A DNA stretch of 64,000 nt from an uncultured Sphingobacteriales bacterium (GTDB taxonomy: Bacteria > Bacteroidota > Bacteroidia > Chitinophagales > Chitinophagaceae): the NCBI GenBank assembly GCA_937871285.1, contig CALMQS010000049.1:94664-158663 (forward strand). The letters are read 5' to 3'. The notes under the pieces were generated by a model. The model saw only the letters and a program-made list of their open reading frames with translations. It did no database searches and had not been told where the DNA came from. The translations under genes were made by a program, and so were the position numbers. Of this stretch, positions 25,841 to 34,437 are shown piece after piece. Every line of letters begins with the position of its first letter. The stretch's first letter is position 1.

Positions 25841-26782
25841 TTATGCCTGTGCAAAAGATCCCTGTTTTTTGTTTGTTAGCCGTATAAAGCTATCCTCAAT
25901 GGTGGGCGCCATTACGCTCACCTCTATGTTTGTATGACCCTGTGCCGCTATATGGTTTCTTAGGTTGCCGGCGCCCGCGGCATCGTTATTTTTTAAGGTA
26001 ACGTGCAGGTATTCGCCAAAAGCAAAGCTGCTCTCTACCAGTTCACTCTTTCTCAGGTCGTTCAGCAGCTTGTAAATATTGCCGGACTTTACGGCGTATA
26101 ACGGTACCGGGTAGGTGGCAATAATATGCTGTGGTGTATTTACCGACATGATCTTACCGTTTTGCATCAGCGCTATTCTTTCACACAAAACCGCTTCGTC
26201 CATATAAGGTGTGGAAACCAGGATAGTAATACCCTGCTGTTTCAGCCTTTTCAGCATCTCCCAAAATTCTCTTCTTGATACGGCGTCTACGCCGGTAGTA
26301 GGTTCATCAAGGAAAAGCACTTCCGGCTTATGAATTAAGGCACAGCACAATGCCAGCTTTTGCTTCATGCCACCCGATAGCTTGCCCGCCCTGCGGTTCT
26401 TGAAGGGTTCTATTTGTTCATAAATGTCTTTAATGAGTGCATAGTTTTCTTCAATGGTGGTACCAAATAAAGTAGCGAAGAAGCCCAGGTTTTCCTTCAC
26501 CGTTAAATCCTGGTATAAAGAAAATTTGCCGGGCATATAGCCAATGCGCCTGCGGATGGACTGGTAATCTTTTACTACGTCAAACCCGTCAACGGATGCG
26601 CTTCCTTTATCAGCCAGTAACACCGTGGTGAGGATACGGAAAACAGATGTTTTGCCGGCGCCATCCGGGCCAATTAAGCCGAACAGCTCACCCCTGTCTA
26701 TTTGAAGCGTTACATCATCTACTGCCAGCACCTTGCCTTTATCGTAGGTTTTGGTAATATTTTTTAGTGTTACTGCTTTCAT
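25841..26782 (-). CDS. ABC transporter ATP-binding protein (second of two)
   Basis: 313 aa. Walker A GPDGAGKTS (about residues 38-46), a canonical signature KLSGGMKQKLAL, Walker B VLFLDEPTTGVDA, and an H-loop where His is replaced: VSTPYMDEAV instead of VTTHYMDEA. The missing H-loop His here and the altered signature loop in the partner suggest an asymmetric heterodimer with one degenerate ATP site. The C-terminal 80 residues form an extension common in drug-exporter ATPases. It overlaps the adaptor gene by 4 bp. Confidence 0.92.
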   Translation of the reverse strand: MKAVTLKNITKTYDKGKVLAVDDVTLQIDRGELFGLIGPDGAGKTSVFRILTTVLLADKGSASVDGFDVVKDYQSIRRRIGYMPGKFSLYQDLTVKENLGFFATLFGTTIEENYALIKDIYEQIEPFKNRRAGKLSGGMKQKLALCCALIHKPEVLFLDEPTTGVDAVSRREFWEMLKRLKQQGITILVSTPYMDEAVLCERIALMQNGKIMSVNTPQHIIATYPVPLYAVKSGNIYKLLNDLRKSELVESSFAFGEYLHVTLKNNDAAGAGNLRNHIAAQGHTNIEVSVMAPTIEDSFIRLTNKKQGSFAQA

Positions 26783-27726
26783 TTTTTTACTGTTTTAAAA
26801 AACACTTCGCCATACATGCCGATCTTCAGGTAGCCATCATTTTTTACGCTTATTTTTATGGCGTATACCAAATTGGCTCTTTCTTTTTTTGTTTGTATGG
26901 TTTTGGGTGTGAATTCCGATTTATCCGAAATCCATGTAATCGTTCCGGGGTACGATTTATTTTCTTTTTCTCCCTGGTCCACGCGCACTTGTACCTGCTG
27001 CCCCGGCTTTATGAGCGGTAGCTGGTTGCCGGTGATATATGCTCTTAAGAACAGGGTGTCGGTATCAGCGATCTTGTATAAAGGCTTTCCCAATACCGCC
27101 ATTTCTCCTTTCAATGCATAGTTAGTGAGCACCGTACCGGCAACGGGATTAACCACCTGCCCCTTATCAATTTGCGCCTGTAATTGCTGCGCTGCTTTTT
27201 CAAGCGGGGCTTTTTCGCTGAGTATGCTCCTGTTTTGAGTGGCGGTATTGGAATGATAGAGGTTTATCTGTTCCCGCGTTACCGCCATCTGCTTTTGTAA
27301 TTGGTCAATTTGCGCGTTAATATCGTCTACCTGCTTGCTTGGTGCGGCGTCTGCTTTTACCAGGTTTTGCGACCGTTCCTTTTCCCGCAGCAGGTTATCC
27401 AATTGTATTTGCTGCGCAGCCAGTTGCGCTTTAGCTACTTTAACCTGCTCGGCAGCCGAGCCTGTTTTTTGCTGCAGCGCGTTTATTGTGGCTTCTGTTT
27501 GTTCTTTCTGCAGGCGCTGAACGGTCATATCAATCTGCCCTACTACGGCTCCTTCTTTTAGCTGGTCGCCTTCATGCACCGAAAAAGACAGCAACTGCCC
27601 GTTTTGCTGTGCCGATACCATTACTTCATCTGCTTCAAAATTGCCCGATGCATCGTAGCTGATTTCATTATTGTTGCAGGAGGCCAGTATCACCCATGCC
27701 GTACATATGATCATATACCGTTTCAT
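26779..27726 (-). CDS. HlyD-like periplasmic adaptor lipoprotein (YbhG-like)
   Basis: 315 aa. Lipoprotein signal with Cys17 (ILASC). It has the split biotinyl-lipoyl-like domain (SVHEGDQLKEGAVVGQID and PVAGTVLTNYALKGE), separated by a long alpha-helical hairpin of coiled coil (about residues 75-185), then a beta-barrel domain. Membrane-fusion proteins of this type bridge the inner-membrane ABC exporter and the TolC-like channel encoded next to it. Confidence 0.92.
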   Translation of the reverse strand: MKRYMIICTAWVILASCNNNEISYDASGNFEADEVMVSAQQNGQLLSFSVHEGDQLKEGAVVGQIDMTVQRLQKEQTEATINALQQKTGSAAEQVKVAKAQLAAQQIQLDNLLREKERSQNLVKADAAPSKQVDDINAQIDQLQKQMAVTREQINLYHSNTATQNRSILSEKAPLEKAAQQLQAQIDKGQVVNPVAGTVLTNYALKGEMAVLGKPLYKIADTDTLFLRAYITGNQLPLIKPGQQVQVRVDQGEKENKSYPGTITWISDKSEFTPKTIQTKKERANLVYAIKISVKNDGYLKIGMYGEVFFKTVKK

Positions 27727-27743
27727 AAATTTCAGTTTTGAGG

Positions 27744-29024
27744 TCAGTTGCCCGATGTGTTTTTAAAATTGTATTGTGCCTGTAATAATTGAATGCGGTG
27801 AACAATGCGCGATTGCCTGGCCAGGTTTTCTTCATTGAGCTTGGCAATATATTCATGTACGGTTATCACGCCATTGTCTAATTGCGCCTTCGCCGATTGC
27901 ACTACAGCAGTAAGAAGCTCAATAACGGCATTATCCTGCTCAAGGAGATCGCTGTATTTTTTGATATCTGCATGTTGCTCATTAAGTGTAATGCGGGTAT
28001 TGAAAAGGAAGGTTTCTTTATCTGTATCTATGTTTTGACGGTTGATATCTAAAAGATGTTTGTTGTTTCTTAAGGAATATAAACTTTCTACCGACCAGTT
28101 TAAACGAAGCCCGGCAATCCACCACGGACCAAACTTATTTTCAATAATATTTAAGGTGGGACGGCCATATGCCCCCTGTGCAAAAGCGCTGAGTTGGGGT
28201 GTGTATGCCGATCTCAATTGTTGTTCCTGTATATCAAAACTTTTTTTCTGCAGATCGAAGTATTTCAGTTCCGGCCTGCTAATTCCGGAAGTGGTGGGCA
28301 ATTGTTCAGGTAAAGTCAATACCGTGCTTTCATCAACAGTCCGGCCAATCAGCAATGCCAGCATATCCATAAAGGCTTTGCGGTTGGCCCTGAACGTTAT
28401 AGCTGTCATATCTGTATTAATAATTGCGGCTTTTAATTCATCCGCATTGCTTCTTAAGCCTGTTCCGTTTTCAAACGCGGCATTGGCTTTAGCCAGCGCA
28501 CCCTGTAAATCGGTTTTCCTGATTTCGTTTTGCTTTAATTGTTCATCAAACAGCAGGATGGAAAAATAGATATGGGTAACGCGGTCTTTCAGTGTGTTTA
28601 AATTCACTTCAAGGCTTTGTTGCTGCATTTGTTCATTAGCCAGGATCAATGCTTTTTGATGTTTGGTAATACCGCCATCATATATGGCCTGGCTCAGCTC
28701 TGCCTGTATTTTATACTGGTCTTTATCAATAGTGGGAAAAGAAATGCCGGGTATGGAAGGCAGCGCATCCGAAAAGCTTATAGTTTGTGACTGATAGGTA
28801 GCCTGACCATTTACGGTAAGCTGTGGAAGATATATTTTGGAAGCGTTTGCTATGGAGTACCGGCTGCTTTTAGAAATCAGGTCCTGCTTTTTAATGAGTG
28901 GATAGTTTTCTCTTGCCATGCTGTAACAGCTATCAATGCTAAGCTGCAGCGTTTGTGCATGCACCGGGGCATGGAGTGCCAGCAGGATCAGGATGCTTAT
29001 GAGCGTATTCAGTTTGCGTATCAT
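27744..29024 (-). CDS. TolC-family outer membrane efflux channel
   Basis: 426 aa if started at ATG 29024. An in-frame start at 29090 would add 22 residues and overlap the tetR gene, and it would bury the signal peptide MIRKLNTLISILILLALHAPVHAQ. The body has two OEP repeats (about residues 40-210 and 230-420) rich in long helices. It forms the outer-membrane exit duct for the adjacent exporter. It starts 17 bp after the tetR stop. Confidence 0.9.
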   Translation of the reverse strand: MIRKLNTLISILILLALHAPVHAQTLQLSIDSCYSMARENYPLIKKQDLISKSSRYSIANASKIYLPQLTVNGQATYQSQTISFSDALPSIPGISFPTIDKDQYKIQAELSQAIYDGGITKHQKALILANEQMQQQSLEVNLNTLKDRVTHIYFSILLFDEQLKQNEIRKTDLQGALAKANAAFENGTGLRSNADELKAAIINTDMTAITFRANRKAFMDMLALLIGRTVDESTVLTLPEQLPTTSGISRPELKYFDLQKKSFDIQEQQLRSAYTPQLSAFAQGAYGRPTLNIIENKFGPWWIAGLRLNWSVESLYSLRNNKHLLDINRQNIDTDKETFLFNTRITLNEQHADIKKYSDLLEQDNAVIELLTAVVQSAKAQLDNGVITVHEYIAKLNEENLARQSRIVHRIQLLQAQYNFKNTSGN

Positions 29025-29041
29025 GGCTTCAGTTATTTGTT

Positions 29042-29674
29042 TCAGATAACAGGTAAAACGCTTTTTGTTTTCAGTATCGCTTTCATCCAAACGGGTATCA
29101 GTTTTTTTCGCTCCAGCATCATCTCAATGAATGCTTTTTCTTTAAGATTCGCTATTCTTATAAATGCCGGTTTCATTATAAAAGGAAACAGGCATAGTCC
29201 CAGGAGACTGACCAAAAAATGGGAAGGATGAATATCCGGCCGCTTTTTAGCTATTTGCTGCAGAAAAACAGACTGGTTCATAAAATCAACCTTTTCTGTG
29301 AGTTTTATAAAATGTTCCGGATTGTTTCTCACCTCGCTCAATACAAATAGCGGCAATTCGGGGTTTTCAATAATCAGGTCAATATATTTTGAAGCAATGC
29401 TTTCCACTTTGGCTTCAAGTGAAGTAGCGGCGTCGTTTAAAACCGGCGCCAGCACCCCAAAGTATTTTTGTAGTTTTTCTGCCATCACCAGTTCAAAAAG
29501 CTTTTGCTTGCTTCTGAAGTAGTAGTTAAGCAGGGCCAGGTTAATACCGGCAGCTTCTGCTATATCTCTTGTGCGGGTGGCTGCGTAGCCCTTTTGGGTA
29601 AATACTTTTCGTGCCGCCTCTTTTATTTTTTCTTCTGTGGAGAGGTCGGTAACCGCTTTTCCTTTTCCGCTCAT
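29042..29674 (-). CDS. TetR-family transcriptional regulator
   Basis: 210 aa. The N-terminal helix-turn-helix lies at about residues 15-60 (KIKEAARKVFTQKGYAATRTRDIAEAAG, then LLNYYFRSKQKLF). The C-terminal ligand domain is CecR-like in appearance. E. coli CecR (YbiH) controls ybhGFSR, the same type of exporter as here. It is first in the operon, so it is probably autoregulated through the palindrome 48 bp upstream. The ligand is unknown; it could be the exported compound. Confidence 0.92.
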   Translation of the reverse strand: MSGKGKAVTDLSTEEKIKEAARKVFTQKGYAATRTRDIAEAAGINLALLNYYFRSKQKLFELVMAEKLQKYFGVLAPVLNDAATSLEAKVESIASKYIDLIIENPELPLFVLSEVRNNPEHFIKLTEKVDFMNQSVFLQQIAKKRPDIHPSHFLVSLLGLCLFPFIMKPAFIRIANLKEKAFIEMMLERKKLIPVWMKAILKTKSVLPVI

Positions 29675-29722
29675 GTTTTACTATTGTTCCACAAAACTAA
29701 AAATTAATTGGATAAATTAAAC

Positions 29723-29752
29723 AAATTATTTAATCAAATGATTAAATAATTT
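29723..29752. promoter_or_regulatory. Perfect 14-2-14 palindrome, probable TetR operator
   Basis: AAATTATTTAATCA (29723-29736), a 2-bp centre AA, and its exact reverse complement TGATTAAATAATTT (29739-29752). It lies 48 bp upstream of the tetR start. Its TTAATCA-AA-TGATTAA core is typical of operators for this regulator type. It most likely lets TetR repress its own exporter operon. Confidence 0.75.
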
Positions 29753-29937
29753 ATGAAATAAGGGCAGCCGGGCGGTTCGGGGGAAATGGCGATGTTGCGA
29801 TTATAATGAAGGATATCTTACTTATTGATGGTAAACATCCAGGCTATTGTATGCCTCAGTAAGGATTAAATCTATTATAGCTTTGCTACGGTATAAGTAC
29901 CCTAAGTTCGCTTTGTAGTGCGGATACGTGGTTATCT

Positions 29938-30213
29938 CTATGCTTCTGTAGCGTTTAACCCCTTTATCAATCTATAACTTCTATAGATCAAATAACCAGT
30001 TAGTATTATCAGCGCGACTTGGAAACCAATACCGTGGGCACCTCCAAATGCTGTAGAGTAATATGTTCCCAAAAGGAAGGACAGCACAATCAATCTTACT
30101 GTTTCAATCTTATCTGGTGCTATTTTGCTCAGGTATCTTTTGCTTAAAAATATGTTGATTAAGAAAAGAGCAACAATAAATACAGCAATCATTATCAATT
30201 CAGAGATGTTCAT
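29938..30213 (-). CDS. Small predicted membrane protein
   Basis: 91 aa with three hydrophobic segments (about residues 5-23, 42-60 and 65-83) and a charged tail. No family was recognised. It lies alone between the exporter operon and the second pigment block, with 263 bp upstream of tetR behind it. It could be unrelated to both. Confidence 0.6.
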   Translation of the reverse strand: MNISELIMIAVFIVALFLINIFLSKRYLSKIAPDKIETVRLIVLSFLLGTYYSTAFGGAHGIGFQVALIILTGYLIYRSYRLIKGLNATEA

Positions 30214-30276
30214 ATCAATATATATTTGTACTAAAGTAACTAATTTCTATAATAGATAATTAATAAACAACCCCCC

Positions 30277-30290
30277 TCGCCTGGAGGCGA
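30277..30290. repeat. Short palindromic repeat word TCGCCTGGAGGCGA
   Basis: TCGCCT-GG-AGGCGA hairpin followed by TATT. Nearly the same word occurs at 56656-56673 as a hairpin with arms TATCGCC and GGCGATA. This suggests a short dispersed REP-like repeat. Confidence 0.6.
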
Positions 30291-30422
30291 TATTATGACC
30301 CACTTTCCGGTGTTCTAAAAAAAGTATGGGTAACAGCGGCTGCCGTTTTTGACAATAAACTATAAATCCATACTTTGCAGCGCAAACTTGCATAAATTTC
30401 AGGCAGGTAACTGATTGTGATT

Positions 30423-30851
30423 ATGAAAGATATTCTGGCATTCATTCCGCAGCGCCCTCCTTTTGTGATGGTAGATGAACTGGTGGCAGTGGATAATAAT
30501 GCCGGCACAACGAAGTTTAAGGTGAGCGCAGATAATATTTTTACTGTGAACGGAAAACTGACAGAACCTGCCCTGATAGAAAATATTGCGCAAACAGCGG
30601 CTGCCAGAATAGGCTATATTTGCAGCCAAAAAAAGGAACCTGTTCCCGTGGGCTTTATAGGTGCGGTGCAAAACCTGCAGGTGATGAATTTGCCGGAACC
30701 GGGGCAGCTATTGGAAACAACAATTGAAATTAAGAACCAGGTGTTTGATATTACTGTAATTACGGGAAAAATAACCTGCAAAGGCACAGTGCTGGCGCAA
30801 TGCGAAATGAAAATTTTTATTCAGTCAACCAATAAATCTGCAATGATATGA
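30423..30851 (+). CDS. Hotdog-fold dehydratase-like subunit carrying the Glu half-site (ApeP-like)
   Basis: 142 aa from ATG 30423; a GTG at 30417 is also in frame. It begins like FabZ (FIPQRPPFVMVDEL) and keeps the acidic helix LIENIAQTAA that supplies the catalytic Glu. The GHFP-x-x-P loop with the catalytic His is missing (NGKLTEPAL instead). Aryl-polyene clusters encode two unlike hotdog proteins (ApeI and ApeP). The second one here, at 41082, has the His but not the Glu. They probably combine as a heterodimeric 3-hydroxyacyl-ACP dehydratase. First gene of the second pigment block; it overlaps the next gene by 4 bp. Confidence 0.8.
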   Translation: MKDILAFIPQRPPFVMVDELVAVDNNAGTTKFKVSADNIFTVNGKLTEPALIENIAQTAAARIGYICSQKKEPVPVGFIGAVQNLQVMNLPEPGQLLETTIEIKNQVFDITVITGKITCKGTVLAQCEMKIFIQSTNKSAMI

Positions 30852-31489
30852 AACATGTATCCAAATGGCTGTTTGCTGCCATGCTCCTGTTTATGGGAAC
30901 ACAGTCTGCTTCCGCGCAAACCTTAAAGGAGTTTTTTAACTCTTCAGAAGTTCCGCTTACTTACCTCGGGGTTGATTTCACCCACGCTAAAGTGTTTAAC
31001 GACATTGCCGCTAATGCTATGGATATAAGAGACCGGCAATTTGCCGCCATTAACCAGGTAATTGTAAACGAGCCTAAGAAATACGATTTCCAGAAAGCGC
31101 TTTCCAAATCAAGCGTAACAAACGATATCAGCTTCGTTAATGCAAAAAATGCTAAAATAGACGCTGAAAAGATTATTGAATCGGGCGAGGTTAAGGAAGA
31201 GCGGCTTAACAAATCAACCATCGAATCTATTATTAAGGGTTACCAGTTTACCGGTAAAAAAGGTATTGGCCTGATGTTCATTATGGAAAGCATGAATAAG
31301 GCATCCGCCACAGCTTCTATGTATGTAACTTTTGTAGATCTGGCTTCGGGTAAGGTATTGCTTACGGAACGCATGACTGCAAAAGCCGCAGGGTTTGGCT
31401 TCAGGAATTACTGGGCAAAAACAATATACGAAGTGTTAGACGATATCAGAAAATCGAAATACAAACAGTGGAAAGCCACTGCGGGATAA
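30848..31489 (+). CDS. Secreted protein of unknown function in the pigment block
   Basis: 213 aa. Signal peptide ending SASAQ (residue 24). The mature part is mixed alpha/beta with no recognised motif (for example LTYLGVDFTHAKVFND and TFVDLASGKVLLTERM). It resembles conserved Bacteroidota hypothetical proteins whose role is unknown. Translationally coupled to the hotdog gene (ATGA overlap) and followed by the thioesterase gene, so probably a periplasmic helper of the same pathway. Confidence 0.8.
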   Translation: MKHVSKWLFAAMLLFMGTQSASAQTLKEFFNSSEVPLTYLGVDFTHAKVFNDIAANAMDIRDRQFAAINQVIVNEPKKYDFQKALSKSSVTNDISFVNAKNAKIDAEKIIESGEVKEERLNKSTIESIIKGYQFTGKKGIGLMFIMESMNKASATASMYVTFVDLASGKVLLTERMTAKAAGFGFRNYWAKTIYEVLDDIRKSKYKQWKATAG

Positions 31490-31522
31490 GGATTGGATCA
31501 CCGTTAGGGGAAAAAACAAATA

Positions 31523-31948
31523 ATGGAAAAAACATTATCGGGGAAAATTGAAATTAATGTACGGTTTAATGAAGCTGATCCATTAGGTATAGTATGGCAC
31601 GGACACTATATCCGGTATTTTGAAGACGGGCGGGAAGCCTTCGGTAATGAGCATGGGATCGGGTACCTCGATTTTTACAATCAGGGGCTTATTATTCCTA
31701 TCGTAAGCATTCAGTGCGATTTTAAACGGTCGCTGAAATATGGAGAGAAAGTGGTAGTGGAAACAATTTATGTGCCCTGCGAAGCTGCAAAGCTCAAATT
31801 TGAATACCGGTTATTCAATTCCACCTCCGGTCAATTGGTAGCAACGGGAAGCTCGGTACAGGTTTTTTTGAACAAAGAAACATCCGTATTGCAATTAATC
31901 AACCCTCCTTTTTTTGATGCCTGGAAAACGAAATATGGGATGACCTGA
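31523..31948 (+). CDS. 4HBT-type acyl thioesterase
   Basis: 141 aa hotdog thioesterase of the YbgC/FadM group. The active-site region NEADPLGIVWHGHYIRYFED has the Asp near residue 17 and the following helix. Aryl-polyene clusters contain one such thioesterase (ApeK type), thought to release or proofread ACP-bound chains. It is one gene after the secreted protein and 42 bp before the next ketosynthase. Confidence 0.88.
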   Translation: MEKTLSGKIEINVRFNEADPLGIVWHGHYIRYFEDGREAFGNEHGIGYLDFYNQGLIIPIVSIQCDFKRSLKYGEKVVVETIYVPCEAAKLKFEYRLFNSTSGQLVATGSSVQVFLNKETSVLQLINPPFFDAWKTKYGMT

Positions 31949-31990
31949 TTTTTTTAATCCGGCAAAAATGTAAAAAACAAACAAGTACGG

Positions 31991-33133
31991 ATGAAACCGG
32001 TTTTTATTATTGCAGATAATATTGTATCACCCATAGCGCTAACGGCAAATGAAAATTTTGATTTGCTGAAAGCGGGGAGGTCAGGTATACAATTACATCA
32101 TAAAGCCATTTCTCCCGAGCCTTTTTATGCTTCTTTATTTAATGAAGATGCCGGTTTTAAGGCTTCCATACGTAACGCAGACGTGTATACGAAATTTGAA
32201 CAGTTGCTCATTACATCCGTTCAGGATGCCTTATTGCATGCTCCTGCTGATTGTGCCGGTAAAAGAACGGTATTGATCATCTCTTCCACCAAAGGCAATA
32301 TCAGCCTTATTGAAAAAGGACCGCTGAATGCGGAGGTGAAAAGACGGATAGCATTGCATGAATCGGCCCGTGTGGTAGCGGATTATTTTCATTTCACCAC
32401 CCATCCCGTAGTGGTATCGCATGCCTGCATTTCGGGTTTGGTGGCGCTCATTACAGGTATGCGGCTATTGCAGAGTGGCCGCTTTGATCATGCGGTGGTA
32501 GCGGGAGCAGATATCATTACCCAATTCGTGTTATCGGGCTTCCAATCTTTTCATGCCATCAGCGATGCACCCTGCAGGCCTTTTGACGCCAAACGTAACG
32601 GCATTACGTTAGGAGAAGCCGCGGCTACCGTGGTGCTTTCTGTAGAAAAGCCGGAAACGAAAGATTGTATATGGCTTTCAGGCGGAGCGGTGAGTAACGA
32701 TGCCAACCATATTTCCGGGCCTTCCCGCACGGGTGAAGAATTACACTATGCTATAGAAGCCGCTGTGAAGGAAGCAGGGGTGGATAAAAGTACGATTGAC
32801 TTTATTTCGGCGCATGGAACAGCTACCGTGTATAATGATGAAATGGAAGCTAAAGCCATCACCCTCTCCGGATTGCAGCAGGTTCCTGTTAACAGTTTGA
32901 AGGGATATTACGGCCATACTTTAGGTGCGGCCGGTTTAATAGAAACCGTAGCATCCGTACATTCATTAAAAGCAAATGCAATATTACCCACGCCCGGATT
33001 TGAAGTGTCCGGCACCACGCAACCTGTGCATATCAATAAGGTATTGCAAACCGGCATATACAGCACCTGTTTGAAAACCGCTTCGGGGTTTGGGGGCTGC
33101 AACGCTGCGATCGTATTACAAAAAGCTGTTTAA
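31991..33133 (+). CDS. Beta-ketoacyl-ACP synthase, complete triad, divergent
   Basis: 380 aa. Cys146 (SHACISGL), His in ISAHGTAT, and Lys/His in SLKGYYGHTLGAAG give a complete active site. The Cys region lacks the usual ACSSS form, which points to an altered substrate pocket. It resembles the second, divergent FabF-like KS (ApeR type) of aryl-polyene clusters, often proposed to make the first elongation. Specific role is inferred. Confidence 0.88.
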   Translation: MKPVFIIADNIVSPIALTANENFDLLKAGRSGIQLHHKAISPEPFYASLFNEDAGFKASIRNADVYTKFEQLLITSVQDALLHAPADCAGKRTVLIISSTKGNISLIEKGPLNAEVKRRIALHESARVVADYFHFTTHPVVVSHACISGLVALITGMRLLQSGRFDHAVVAGADIITQFVLSGFQSFHAISDAPCRPFDAKRNGITLGEAAATVVLSVEKPETKDCIWLSGGAVSNDANHISGPSRTGEELHYAIEAAVKEAGVDKSTIDFISAHGTATVYNDEMEAKAITLSGLQQVPVNSLKGYYGHTLGAAGLIETVASVHSLKANAILPTPGFEVSGTTQPVHINKVLQTGIYSTCLKTASGFGGCNAAIVLQKAV

Positions 33134-33173
33134 TTATTGAACTATAAACCATAACCATAGTACATTTTATTAC

Positions 33174-34244
33174 ATGAAATTTTTTAAAAAGGATAAGAAA
33201 ACGGCTTTGGAAGCTAAGGATCTGGCTCAGTTTATTGCATTCGGTCCCGTGGTATTCCAGGTAGCCAGGGTAATGAGAGACAAGGGTATATTAAGCGTTA
33301 TAGAAGAAAGCGCCTCCGCCGGCATAACGCTTGAAGCAATTAAAGACCGTGTGCAGTTGCCCCATTACGGCGTGAGGGTATTGCTGGAATCGGCGCTGGG
33401 AATAGGTTTGGTTGTGGAAAACGATGGTAAGTATACGTTAACCCGCACGGGCTATTTTATTTTGCACGATCCGCTTACGAAAGTAAATATGGATTTTGTG
33501 CACGATGTGTGCTACAAAGGATTGTTTGATCTGGATAAAAGCATTGAAACCGGCAGGCCCGAAGGACTTAAAACATTCGGTAACTGGCCTACCGTTTATG
33601 AAGGGCTGTCGCAATTGCCGGCGCATGTGCAGAAAAGCTGGTTCGCTTTCGATCATTTCTTTTCAGATAATGCTTTCCCGGCGGTGATAAAACATGTATA
33701 TAAAGATGGCATTAAAAATATATTAGACATTGGCGGAAATACCGGCAAATGGGCCATTGCCTCGGCAAACTATGCGCCGGATATACATATTACCATTATG
33801 GATTTGCCCGGTCAGTTAAATATGGCCAAAAAAAGGATGGAAGAGCTGGGGCTTACCAACCGGGTATCTTTTCATCCAACTAATATTTTGGATGAAAGCC
33901 AGCCTTTTCCCAAAGGATTTGACGCGATATGGATGAGCCAGTTTTTAGATTGCTTTTCAGAAGCGGAAATTGTTTCTATCCTGAAGCGCTGCGCCACGGC
34001 AATAGATGATGATGGCTATGTACTTATCCTGGAAGCGTTCTGGGATACACAGCGGTTTGAAACCGCGGCATTTTGCCTGCAGCAAACGTCCATCTATTTT
34101 ACCGCCATAGCCAATGGCAACAGCCAGATGTATGATTCCAGGGTTTTTAAACAATGCATATACGATGCAGGCTTTGAAATTGTGGAACAAACCGATGGCA
34201 TAGGGTTAAGCCACAGCCTGCTGAAATGCAGGAAGAAGAAGTAG
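33174..34244 (+). CDS. SAM-dependent O-methyltransferase (pigment tailoring)
   Basis: 356 aa. An N-terminal winged-helix dimerisation domain (about residues 20-105) is followed by a class I methyltransferase fold with motif I LDIGGNTGKWA (about 184-194), an acidic MDLPGQL (about 206) and a motif IV region WMSQFLDCF. This is the layout of small-molecule O-methyltransferases (family 2). The residue that usually acts as general base, a His after motif IV, is not obvious. Flexirubins are often ring-methylated or methoxylated, so ring decoration is the likely job. It lies 40 bp after the ketosynthase. Confidence 0.85.
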   Translation: MKFFKKDKKTALEAKDLAQFIAFGPVVFQVARVMRDKGILSVIEESASAGITLEAIKDRVQLPHYGVRVLLESALGIGLVVENDGKYTLTRTGYFILHDPLTKVNMDFVHDVCYKGLFDLDKSIETGRPEGLKTFGNWPTVYEGLSQLPAHVQKSWFAFDHFFSDNAFPAVIKHVYKDGIKNILDIGGNTGKWAIASANYAPDIHITIMDLPGQLNMAKKRMEELGLTNRVSFHPTNILDESQPFPKGFDAIWMSQFLDCFSEAEIVSILKRCATAIDDDGYVLILEAFWDTQRFETAAFCLQQTSIYFTAIANGNSQMYDSRVFKQCIYDAGFEIVEQTDGIGLSHSLLKCRKKK

Positions 34245-34437
34245 CAGAATTTGAAAATTTGAAAATGTGGTAATTTGAAAATGAAAGCGGTCGGTACGCA
34301 ACGAAGGAGCGTCAGACTGCGGGTACTGAAGGCTGATGGCTAATAGCTGACTGCCGATCGCTCGCATTTGGATTTTAATTTTTGTATTTTACTTGGTTCT
34401 TATTATTTGTTTTTTTGGTTCTTATTTATAATATATT

